Source of the DNA: Euperipatoides rowelli
Taxonomy: Eukaryota; Onychophora; Udeonychophora; Euonychophora; Peripatopsidae
Reading direction: 5' to 3' (one strand)
DNA length: 15,315 nt
NCBI GenBank assembly: GCA_003024985.2
Contig: PXIH01S0126434.1
In this document: one piece after another, positions 1 to 10,200 of the stretch
How the letters are laid out: each line of letters starts with the position of its first letter
How positions within the stretch are numbered: the first letter of the stretch is position 1
Notes under the pieces: generated by a model
Database searches by the model: none
Told to the model about the DNA's origin: nothing
The model's input: the letters and a program-made list of their open reading frames with translations, nothing else
Position numbers and translations under genes: made by a program

Positions 1-405
1 GTTCACACTCCACTTTTCTATGATCATCAGTGATTAAATGATATTTCTAGTTTTAGTTCCCCCTAATTGATTATGATAATAGGCAGATGTCTATATCGTT
101 ATAAATTGTTACAAAATATAGGCTATATTTTTAATAGGCCTAAATGAAAAAAAAATTACGTTTATAACTCAATAGTTACAGTAGATTAATACATTCTTAT
201 TGCTATTAATTTTTTTTTGTTGTTCCATATAGTGTTCTTGTTTAAAAACTTGAAATAACTCACAATTTGAGCCAATCAAATGACAAGTGTTAATGGAAAT
301 ACACACGTTTTCAAACAAAATTAATTAGGGTTATTGCATACAATCATATAACATAATATTATCATGTGATATTTATTTATTCAATAAACTAGCTAGGGAA
401 GAACA

Positions 406-467
406 AAGTCTTATTACAAAATAATGTATGTAACAACTTATTAATATAACAAATCATAATAAGACTT
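406..467. repeat. Perfect 11-bp inverted repeat with 40-bp loop
   Basis: AAGTCTTATTA (406-416) is the exact reverse complement of TAATAAGACTT (457-467). The repeat lies just beyond the end of the transposase relic, so it could be part of that element's 3' region or a chance hairpin in AT-rich DNA. Nothing else recognisable is present in 1-483; TTTATT at 373-378 would be an AATAAA signal on the minus strand for the relic. Confidence 0.5.
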
Positions 468-483
468 AGGAGATTAACACTAA

Positions 484-1572
484 TCAGTCATTTTGCCAAG
501 GTACACTGCCTATGTCTGACATGAAGTAGGTTGCATACTCTTTCTTTACTGCTTACACAAACTGATTTGTCTTTCGTCCCACACGAGGTAGCGGATAGAA
601 GGATGTCATTCCTTCCTCATCTGCCTTCAGTCTGCATTGACAACCATTCCATCTGGTAAAGCACTAACCAAAGTACGAGGTGTCAGGTGTGTAAATATCT
701 ACTGCAGCACAGAAATTTGTTCAAATAGATACAAGCACAGTTAACAGTTGCCTTCTCAGGTCTCAAAAGTAGGCCTATTGGCTTTCTGAGCACTCTAAAA
801 ACTGAACTGACAATGCCAAAGGCATTTTCAGAGCATCTGCGTGCCCGAGATAGCCGGTAATTAAATATCCTCTTCCTGCCACGCCTTAAATGATGACCTG
901 CAAATGATTTCAGTATATGTTTGTGCAGAGCGAATGAATCATCTGCTACAATAACATATGGCACAGCAAAAATTCTTCCTGGTAGGGGCTGATCCTTAAG
1001 TAAATCTGCACTGGTTTGAAAGATGTTCCTCAGATCACAGTTTTTGAACATACAGTCGTCAGAAATTCGACCCTGGCACCCATCATTTACATACAAAAAT
1101 AAACAGTTTGATCCACAAGTGCAAGTAATGCAATACTGTCATTTGGTAGCCATTATAGCAAGCAGAGATACAGTTTTCAGGTGCTTGTAAACATGTTTTC
1201 CAGCAAGGGCACCCAGACAATTATCAAATTTCTAATTACAATTAAAACCAGAAGCTACCACTTCCCATTCTTCACAAGTAGGTGTTTTCACATAATGTGA
1301 TAAGCAATTTATAATGGCTGAACACACCTTAGGGGAAATTTTATAAATGCTTTGTTTGGAAACCTAACCTTAAATAGGTACATTAATGAATATGTGACTA
1401 CAGTGGCTAGAAATAGTAGGTTATTGCCAAATGATCATTAATACTTATTGCCTGTCGAGAATTGGTATTTGTTTAGCAATTACTGGGCTTGTCATCAAAA
1501 TTATTAATTCAAAATCAGAATTTGACATTCTTGTAAAATTTGTAAACAGGCAGCCAGATATCAAGTCCACCC
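484..1572 (-). pseudogene. Decayed PIF/Harbinger (HARBI1-like) transposase
   Basis: Read on the minus strand, family-like blocks appear in the correct order but in shifting frames. They are an N-terminal block RMSNSDFEL (about 1505-1540), KQ then TNSRQAIS (about 1450-1470), FLAT and YLF (about 1380-1412), VSKQSIYKISP (about 1330-1365), NCLGALAGKH (about 1195-1225), APENC (about 1170-1185), DSIALLALVD (about 1110-1140), GCQGRISD and VADDSFALHKHIL (about 930-1085), RARRCSENAFG (about 800-850), and a C-terminal VPWQND before TGA at 484-486. The longest open piece is 683-1096. In-frame stops occur at 1232-1234 and 553-555, and at least six frame changes are needed (for example near 1468, 1405, 1187, 1140 and 1108). 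The first catalytic Asp of the family GAIDG motif is Ala here (1202-1204). The ADD and SEN motifs, which carry the later acidic residues, survive. A functional protein is excluded. The start position is approximate. Confidence 0.88.
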
Positions 1573-1775
1573 AAAAATCTTCTCCACTGTATTTGTATCG
1601 ACATTGAAACAACTATCTCTGCCCTACCTATGTTGATGAAGCTTATTAATCACTACATATGCTGCAGTGACAACACACTGCAGAATCACTCATAACCTGT
1701 TAAATCAGTTTCTTAACTCTTTATTCAAGAAATAAATACTGAGTGACTATTTGTGGTCAGATAACAAACACAAAA

Positions 1776-1888
1776 TGTTTGTCAAAAATATTGTTTGGCA
1801 TTGTTTGTCAAAAATTTGTTTGGGAAAAAATGAAAAATATCTGTACAACAAACTTGTTTGGGGAAAATGTTTGTCCATTGTTTGTCAG
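1776..1888. repeat. TGTTTGTC-type subterminal repeats of the Harbinger relic
   Basis: A 14-bp word, TGTTTGTCAAAAAT, occurs exactly at 1776-1789 and 1802-1815. Shorter TGTTTGTC copies follow at 1868 and 1879, with TTGTTTGG variants between them. Short TTTGTTTG-like repeats near the ends are common in PIF/Harbinger elements. This tract lies about 200 bp upstream of the transposase relic's N-terminal end, so it plausibly marks that end of the element. No matching terminal inverted repeat was found in 1-483, so the other boundary is lost or outside the window. Confidence 0.45.
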
Positions 1889-1900
1889 TAGGGACATATC

Positions 1901-2737
1901 TTAATATTGATACAGCAATCATGTCGCTGTACTATAGTATCGCAACAATGTTTTAAAGGTAGGCCTACTCATCGTAGCTTAGTCTGAAGGAAAAATTAGG
2001 CTGCACATCTAATACTAGGTCTATACCAGTCTTTTCAAAACACATAAGTTTGTGTCATCTGTAATTTTCAAGTTTATAGGTTAAATGAGATATTGGAAAA
2101 GAACAGAGAAGCCTGTCCCTTTCTGATTTCTTGATCTAAGCAACATTTTTATTTTCTATAAACATGAAAAGTAGATAATTAAATTATAGAGCTCTTTATC
2201 GCTCAATAAAAAAGTGGCATAAATGATTCAGATAAATATTTAGATTTTCACATTTAGTATAAAGTGTGCAAATAAGTAACAGCCCACAATTAATCAATGA
2301 TCAGCAGCTGATTCAAGATCATGGAAATTCGAATTTTCCTTGCACATAAATCAAATACAAAAAGAAAAGTTTTACTGAAAAAGTGATGATTCTTTTTAAA
2401 TTGGTATCTGTATAGGCTAGATTGGTTAGAATTGTTTAGTTGTATTATGGTAATATTAGGCCTATCTATAATTGGATATTTTTCATTTATTTTTGTAATA
2501 GTTATAAGACTAGTGACTGCTTGTTTATGAGTGATTTTGTAATTATTAACATTCACTCTTTTTTGCTCAAAGGTCTATTACCGGTATTATATTTCATTTT
2601 GTACCAATTTAAGGAACAAATATGCCAAATAATAAAATGTATGTTTTTACAGTTCTATTTTGTAGAATAAATAAAAAAGGGGAAAAAAAATAATATTCTA
2701 AAATTGCTCTAATAAATATTACTAATATTGTGCCCAG
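1901..2737. other. Non-coding AT-rich stretch
   Basis: No supported gene. Short overlapping reading frames on both strands (about 2290-2670) have AT-driven composition and no family resemblance. Two copies of the TAGGCCTA palindrome occur at 1960-1967 and 2457-2464. Confidence 0.6.
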
Positions 2738-2875
2738 GAATGGAAAAAGTGGCCAAAGGAAGTAAACCTTCCAGTAGCCGAGCTGCTTCTTCCGAACTTC
2801 CAACTATTCAGTTACAGAAGGAAAGAGGTGATGCCCCACCAATAGATCCAGAGCTAGACCTTAATAGGAAGGGGG
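2738..2875 (+). CDS. Candidate coding exon of an unidentified plus-strand gene
   Basis: The 138-bp segment is clearly richer in G and C than its flanks. It is preceded by a TGCCCAG acceptor (AG at 2736-2737) and followed by GTAAGA (2876-2881), a consensus donor. One frame is open throughout, with entry after one base and exit after one base, so it would be a symmetrical phase 1-1 exon of about 46 codons. It reads from MEKVAKGSKP to PELDLNRKG: basic and Ser-rich at first, then acidic and Pro-containing. An ATG at 2740 with purine at -3 and G at +4 could instead make it a first coding exon. No domain is recognised, and the product is unknown. The proline run that would follow in frame comes from a C14 tract and is more likely intronic. 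If real, the zinc-finger gene to its right could lie in an intron of this gene or simply be a tail-to-tail neighbour. Confidence 0.4.
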
Positions 2876-2886
2876 GTAAGAAAGCA

Positions 2887-2900
2887 CCCCCCCCCCCCCC
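2887..2900. repeat. C14 homopolymer tract
   Basis: Fourteen consecutive C directly downstream of the candidate donor site, in otherwise AT-rich sequence. It is a length-unstable tract, and the exact count may be a sequencing artefact. Confidence 0.85.
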
Positions 2901-4047
2901 AATTGTTAGTAATTTGTACTGAATTTGGTACCTTGTAATTGCAAAATATACACATCTGTCTATTAAACTCTTCCCTCCAACCACCCAAAATTTAAAAAAA
3001 ATTAGAGACAGCCCAACATGTCTGCTTTAAATCTGTAGACAACAGATGCACATTTTACTCTTTGGCAAAAAAAATAAATCAACAAACAATAAGATCTATT
3101 AACTATTATGAATTTTGTTATACAGTTCTTTATTTTAATTAGATGTTAAACATATTTCCAGATTTATAGCAAATGAAATCGACAAAATTTCCCAACTTTC
3201 GGACTTTCAGCCAAAGTTAGAGTGGAAAGCTCCCCCCCCCCCCTAAGTGATGTCCCTGGTTAAAGATAGTGATAAAACAATAATTTACTTTATTTTATAC
3301 GCATCCTTTAAAATTAAGTGATTACGGTATTTATTTAAAAGAAAAAAGATCTTGGTCTATTTATAGAACAGACACGTAGTCTAGTCAGAATACAATAAAA
3401 ACCCAATTTTAAAAAAAACTACAATAAAGTAGGCACTAGGCAATAAATCTTCCACCTTTTATAGTATGTTTTTTTTTTAAAAAAAAATATTAACAAGCTC
3501 AAAATGAAACTTTTAATTTCTTACTGATTAATAATTAATTAAAACGTTTCAAAAATATTAGTTAATATAGAGATTGAATAAGTTTAAATGGATGCTTCTC
3601 TCCCCTCGTTACAAAATGAAATATTCCAGTGAAAGGTAAAAAAATAGTCAAATAAGTTTTTTTTTTTTAAGTTAAAATTTTAAACTAGGCCTATTTTGAT
3701 TATTATTTCAAATAATTACCGTTAAAATTGAACAATGGTAGTAGTGGTAATGTAATGAAATTGTTTATTTTAAATAAACTCTCTTGTACTTTTTTTTTCT
3801 CATTCCATTTTTATTATGTAGCTAATATTTTTTTTTTTTCCAACCTTTCATTTCTCCAGTTCAAAGACAAAATCTTTGGATAGCCAAACTATGAGACTAG
3901 TAGGTCTATGGTACTTTTTCCATATCTGATTTGTGCCCATCCAAAAATTTTATTAAAGAAAAATAAAATAACACATGATGTAAATTACTCTGACCACTCG
4001 GTCTAAATGAATACCTTTTAGTACATTTTAATTTTATTTTTTTTTAT
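2901..4047. other. Non-coding AT-rich 3' flank between two genes
   Basis: No coding potential was seen outside the repeats listed. It contains A/T homopolymer runs and one TAGGCCTA palindrome (3686-3693). Confidence 0.6.
3232..3258 (-). repeat. C12 tract next to a possible hAT-like terminus
   Basis: C12 at 3232-3243 is followed by CTAAGTGATGTCCCTG ending at 3258. Read on the minus strand this starts CAGGGACATCAC and runs into a G tract, resembling the CAG-starting, G-rich ends of hAT non-autonomous elements. The adjoining octamer at 3259-3266 was not found again at a plausible far end, so the assignment is tentative. Confidence 0.25.
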
Positions 4048-4082
4048 GGGGGGGGGGGGGGGGGGGGAAGGAAAAAAAAAAA
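4048..4082. repeat. G20 run within a 35-bp pure homopurine tract
   Basis: Positions 4048-4067 are twenty G, continued by AAGG and eleven A. The plus strand is therefore entirely purine over 35 bp, and the transcript strand of the zinc-finger gene is entirely pyrimidine. It starts about 40 bp beyond that gene's AATAAA. Such tracts can form triplex or G-quadruplex DNA and are prone to slippage. Confidence 0.8.
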
Positions 4083-4119
4083 TGTAAAAAAAAAACAATT
4101 TAATATAATTACAAATTTC

Positions 4120-4125
4120 TTTATT
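4120..4125 (-). terminator. Candidate poly(A) signal of the BTB zinc-finger gene
   Basis: TTTATT on the plus strand is AATAAA on the minus strand, 92 bp downstream of the stop codon. It is followed on the transcript strand by a T-rich stretch and a long C/T tract, fitting a downstream element. A second AATAAA-type site lies near 4034-4039. The 3' UTR would be about 110 bases. Confidence 0.6.
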
Positions 4126-4216
4126 TCTGTACAATTGTATAAAAAATGTGATAATTTTAATAACATATTCAAGGAAATATTACTACAGAAACAAAACATT
4201 ATTTGACAGTAGAAAC

Positions 4217-7200
4217 TTAATCTAATACTTTAGAAATTTTTTTCAACATCACTTTTGGAATTAGATTAGATGAATTAAAAAACTGATTATGATTAGCTAT
4301 CATATGTCTAGTCATACATTTTACAATAGAAGTTTTAAAATTACAATCTGAACAAACATAAAACTGTTTATTTAAACAAGGGGGACTCAAATGTTTATTT
4401 TTTATAGAGGAAAATGTCAAGTCAGAACATTTTAAATCTTTGGGGGACGAATTTTGAATGTCGCTGGAAGAGACAATATCATTGAAAACTTCAACATTTT
4501 TACTTTGTGCTTTCTTAAAGGCAACAATAGTGGGTCTTAATAATAATTTCCTTAAATCAGTTTCCCTTTTAATCAAATCTTTATGAGTTCTTTCAATATG
4601 CAATTTAACTTCATAATATGAAGCCGATTTAAAATTACAACAAAAACAATTTATAAATGGTTCAAATGCCTCGTTCTTTGGCAAAGATTCAGATATTGAA
4701 ATATTAAGTTTTTTTTCATTGTATGAATTGGATAAAGAGTCTGCACAAATCAATTTGCTTCCTACATCTTGTTGATTTGTTTCACCAACCATTTTATCTT
4801 TTAAAAATAATTCTTCAAATGGTGGCTGGGAAATTAAATTTGGTTCATCTGTTATTCCTATACTAGGAATGTTAGATTTTTCTTTACAAGACTCACTAAC
4901 AATTTTATTTTCGTTCACATCTGATTTAAGCAAAAAATCTTCATGAATAACAGATTTAATTTCTATAGTTGTTTCATGAGGAATGGTAATATCTTTCACT
5001 GGGGATTGTTCGGTAGTTGGATCAGTCGGTTTGTCAGAGAGAATTTTTATGGGAATATTTGATTCCTTTTCGATATCCTCGATAACTAAAGAATGTTTTA
5101 CAGAAAGAATTTCACTTTTATTTACAAATGAGGACTTGCTTTCTATGTCAATTTCGATGACAGTGTGATTTTTCATATTCTGCTTAATTGTTTCATTAGG
5201 TATATCACTTGTTTTATCCTTCACAGATAGGCCTAATTCTTTTAATCTTGAACCATTTGGTTCATCCATGTCAAATCCACTATTAAGAACAGATTTTTCT
5301 TTGATATCCTGGCTGATTAAAGAACCAGAAACATAGTTCTCTATTACATTTTCATCAAGAATTGATTTGGATAAAGCGTCTGAACAAATTGGTTTATTTT
5401 CCGAGTCAGTTTCAATAGTAATGGAAGCATTTGAATTATTTGTGATGTCTACATTAATTGACTCGTTAGACAATTCAACTTTTGCATTATTTAATTTATC
5501 TTTACTGATTATGCCAGAATCGGCTTCAAGAGTATTTGCTGAAGAATCTTTAATACAAATCTCCATTTCCTCAATATGTGATTCAGATAAATTATCAGAA
5601 CATAAAAGTTTATTTGCTACATCTTTTTCAATAACTAAAGTACCTGGATCAGTTTTACTGCTTATGTTCTTAGTTTTCTCATCAATACAGACAGGCTTAT
5701 CTTTGACAAATAATCCTTCAACTAATGGAAGATTGATGAAAATTTCATTGGTGTCAGGTTCCTTAATATCTTCATTTGATAAAGAATTATTCACACAAAT
5801 CTCCATTTCATTTTCGCTTGAAGGTAAATCCAANGAAGCATTTTTAGGAATTGATTCTGTTTCATTTTCAAAACAGANAATCTTTTGATCTTTTACAAGT
5901 GAATGTTGTGTTGAATCAATCTGCTTACCTGTATCAATCTTACTACAAATGTCGGGTTCCTCTTCAGTATCTTTATTTGTTGAAGAATCCTTAATACAAA
6001 TCTCCATTTCAGTTTCATCTTCAACACAGGAAATCTTCTGATTTTCCAAATGAGATTCTTTAACTGTTGAGTCAATCGATACACCCATGGAAATTTGACT
6101 AGGATTGTCAAGTACTTTTTCAGTATCTTTATTTGTTGAAGAATCCGTAATACAAACTTCCATTTCATTCAAATGTGAATTAGATGTATTTTCCAAAAGA
6201 GACTTGCAGCATACCACCTGTGTTTCATCTTCAACACATACAATCGTTTGATCTTTAACATGAAATTCAGAATCAATTTGTTCATTTGTGGCATCCTTAC
6301 TAGAAATGCAAGATTCTTTTTCTATATTTTTATTTGCTAAAGATTCTTGATGGCAAATCTCTGCATTAATGTCATTCAAAAGTGATTTAAATAGGGTATC
6401 AGCATACACAGATTTACTTGATACTTCTATTTTATTGTCAGTCCAGTTGGTCTGATCTTCCTTACACATTTTTTCTACTGCTAGATTACTCGCTTCATTT
6501 ATCTGATTGCCAGATTCTTCAATATTTGTATTAGTTAAGGAATCACAAACACAAATCTCCATTCCAGTTTTGTTTGAAGGTAGATCAGATGAAGTGTTTA
6601 CACAAATTACTTTATCCTTTAATTCTATTTCAGTATCGATATAGGCAATTTTCTGATCTTTCACATATTTGTCGACAGTGGATTCTGTTTGTTTCTCTAT
6701 GCAAGTTTTATTTGGAATGTCAGGTTTTTTTTCACTGTTTCCATTTAAGGAGATCTCCATTTCAATTTCATTCAAAAGTGATTTAAATAAGTTGTCTGCA
6801 CAAACAGAACTATTTTTTAACTCTTGATCTTGCACACATACTTCTTCACCTGTAGGTTCATCCAGTCCATGTATGACAATTTTATTAGCAATACAAGAGT
6901 CTTCTTCATTAATCTTATTTATTATAGAATCTTCCAGTCCAATTTCATTCAAAGGAGATTTTGGCAAGGCATCAGAACAAGTCAGCTTGCTACCTGTTGC
7001 TTGGTTAACCAAAATAGTAGTGTTTTTTGTAATGTCCAAGTTGTGTGTTTCATTACTGGTATTGATAAAATCTATCTTAAGATCTTCCAAAGAGGATTCT
7101 TCAACACGTTCTAGAACTATACCATGAGATTCATCTGGAAACATTTTGCTGGGACTATCAAGCTTCTCTTTCTGAAGCTTACCATCATCTTGGCAACATG

Positions 7201-10200
7201 TTTTGTTATCCGAAGTCACATAAAGATGATTTGTTTCCATATGTGCTCTTATTTCATGATCTGACAGAGAAATGAAATGACAAAATAAGCAAGTTGAATG
7301 TTTAATCAAAGTCTGGTTTTCATTTGGATTAGTTACAGGGGATTTCTCTATTGGATCTTTACTCTGGTTATAATTTATGTGTTCTTTTTCCATAAGTGCT
7401 TTTGTTATTTCATCAGAAATAATTGAATTTTTTGTCTCTCCAGATGATTCGAGAAATCTTTTACTACATTCTGGAATTGCAAGCTTCTCAGGTTCTCCAT
7501 CTACAATTTCAATTTTATTTACATTATCGTTACAAGAGGAATTTGTGTCAGAAATGCACATGATTGCATCTCCATCTAATTTTACTAGCTGATTCTCCAT
7601 TTTAATGCTTTTCTGAATAGAATCATCTAAAATAAAATCAGACTTTTTATCTTCCTGTTTCAAATTCTCAGTATGTAGTTTTTCTTCAAATTTTTTTAAA
7701 CTTAAAGTGGTAAATACATTGGCTTCAAAATCTTTAATATATTCTTTATGATCAGTCTGCAAATGCTTTAAGACATTCTCCGGATCTAATGAATAATATA
7801 TATATGAGCAATAAGAACAACAAACATTAACTTTTTCAGTTTGGTGCACCTTTAGATTATGAGTAACAAAATCATTTAAATCAACACCAATAAAACTACA
7901 CAGATTGCATGGCCATTTTTTAATATCGTAAACTTCGACATCAGTGTTGTGCCACTCTTTTGAATGTCTCTGAAGTCTAATAAAATCTAATTCAACATGT
8001 GAACAATCAAAGCATTTGGACACCAAACTTTCTGACTGCTTTGTTAAAGTAATACCATGATAATTATGAATATGAACGTAAAACCTGCAGTCATTGTTTG
8101 TTTTATAAAAACAAAAATCACATTTTATCAGATGCTGCTTTGAATCCCTATGTTTTAATAAAGTTGATAAAGTTGGAAAACTCAAATAACAAATGTTGCA
8201 ACACAGGAAAGCTTTTAAAGATGATCTATGTTTAGATATTGGAGAGTCCTTCAAATCAATAAAGGATTTGTTTAATTTAACATCAGAAGCTTTTTTAGAA
8301 TTATAAAAACATTTTCTGCCCTGAAAATGGACCATGAAATCTGATTCTTTTTCTAGTACACAAGAGCAGCGATGACAAACAAAGATAAAATGCTTAGAAG
8401 CTTCTGGAACAGGAATATCATGCTTATTATAAAGATGACAAAAGTATAAGCTGTCAGAAAAGGTTTCAAAATTGCAGTGTGGACAACAACATAAGTGATT
8501 CCTATCTTTTCTATGATTCAGCAAATCAGTTTTGCAATCAAATTCCACATTACAAACATCACACAAGATATGAAATGGTTTATTACTAATAGGAATCTTC
8601 TTTGAAGGTGAATTAATTAAATAATTATTACATTCAGCATTATCCAAAGTTACACTCAATGTTTTGAGAGAGAAATTCTTAGCAATAGTCTGATTAGAAG
8701 CTTCAATATATTTAGATCTATGCTTAGATTTGACATGGGTTGATACGTCTGAGTTGTAACAAAATACTAAAGGACAGTAATGACACCGAACAACATAGTG
8801 CAAATCGTTTTTGTTAACAGGAACACTATGACTATTATAAAGATGACAAAAATAATTTCCATCTCTAAAAGTTTTAAAATCACAGAAAGAACAATGTAGA
8901 AGGTGATTCTTATATTGTCGATGACTATACAAAGAATGTTTATTTTTAAATTTGGTTTTGCAAAGATCACAAGAGAAAAAGGGTTGCTTATGAAGTTTTT
9001 CAGTACTAATATTTAATTCATCTTTGATAGGTGTTTCTGATTCAGTCTCTGATAAACCACTTTCACTAGAAGATTTCAATTTTTTTAGTGATGGAGAAGA
9101 CTTTAAAGATGTCAAATTATTCAAATTTTCATGTTTTCTTTTTACATGAATAGCCAAAAATGTCCTACTAACTTCTACATGAGAGCACTGAGAGCATTTA
9201 TAAATCATTTTTTTCTCAATTTGTAAAAGGGGAAGCTTATGCTGTTTAACAATGTGGGCAGAATAAATATTATCAAAAGGTGTAGTGAAAGAACAATTTT
9301 TACAAGATAAAAGATGTTTTTCTCCTTTCCTGTGAATGGAAAGAGCAGTCAAAGTGGGGGGAAAAATGTCACACACGTTACACTTAAAGGGAGAAGTTAC
9401 AATGGAATCTGATGAAAAGTCTAGATTGCTATCATCACTGGAATCAAGATCTACCATATCTAATTTCTTAAATTTATCCGTGGCATTATTATCAAACTGT
9501 TTGGGAATTATAACAACTTCAGATATTTCATCTTTGCTAATATCTGTTGATTTCAAATTTTGTTTAGTTTCCCTAGTCTCTTTGTTTTTAGTCATAGTAT
9601 CTGCAATAGAGCTAGATTTTTCAGATAATAATGTTTGTGTTGAAACTTTATTAATTTTTGGTACTGCAGAGCTTATCAATTTCTGGCGATCTTTAAATAA
9701 ATGTTTAATAGATTTTTCTTTTGAAGCTATAGTGAAAGATTTTTCTTTATTTTGACCAGGATGGATTTTCATGTGTTTTTTCATTTGTGCTGATGTTATA
9801 CTAGCAAATGCACATATAGAACAAATGTGTAAATAATCCGCTTCTGGAGGGCAAGGCATTTGATGTTTATTTATACAATGAACTATAAGGATATCTTCAT
9901 CCATTGTTTTATAATCACAGTCGTCACAAGCCAGTTTGTGATCACTCTCGCGTCTATGTTCCAACAAAGTCTTATACCCAACACATGACCAACCACAAAC
10001 AGCACATTTCTGATCATGTTTTTTAATATCCTCTATACAATCAATAGTTGAAGAACCAGCAATTTGAGGTTTATTACTTTGAATACTATTGTCAGAGCTA
10101 TTAGATCTATTTTTTCTAGTTTCAGTATTTGTCTTACTAGCCTTAAATCGCTTAGAAAGGTAGTGTTCTTTCATGACATGATCATTTAATGCCGTAGAAT

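Noticed and set aside
367-383. Residue-range idea that the finger at protein positions 367-388 is intact
   Set aside because: Only C-x2-C and one His are present; the expected last His is missing, so it is treated as degenerate. (Coordinates given are protein residues; genomic position is about 12815-12880.)
2290-2670. Overlapping small frames on both strands
   Set aside because: Composition follows AT-rich DNA; no domains, splice context or conservation signal.
3875-3945. TTTGGAT ... ATCCAAA inverted pair that might bound a tiny MITE
   Set aside because: The arms are only 7 bp and inner similarity is patchy; expected by chance in this composition.
5367-5888. Open plus-strand frame of 173 codons opposite the large gene
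   Set aside because: It is antisense to the acidic repeat array and mirrors its codon pattern; no family features and no splice or start context.
5893-6168. Minus-strand 91-codon frame with internal repetition
   Set aside because: It is an out-of-frame shadow of the coding repeats; its apparent repeats are the same DNA read in another frame.
4664-6991. Repeat array considered as a CRISPR-like or satellite array
   Set aside because: Units are degenerate, keep a reading frame and lack identical repeats with unique spacers; they are coding repeats in a eukaryotic gene.
9336-9755. Plus-strand 139-codon frame
   Set aside because: It is antisense to finger-coding sequence of the intact giant ORF; Ser/Leu-rich composition typical of the complement.
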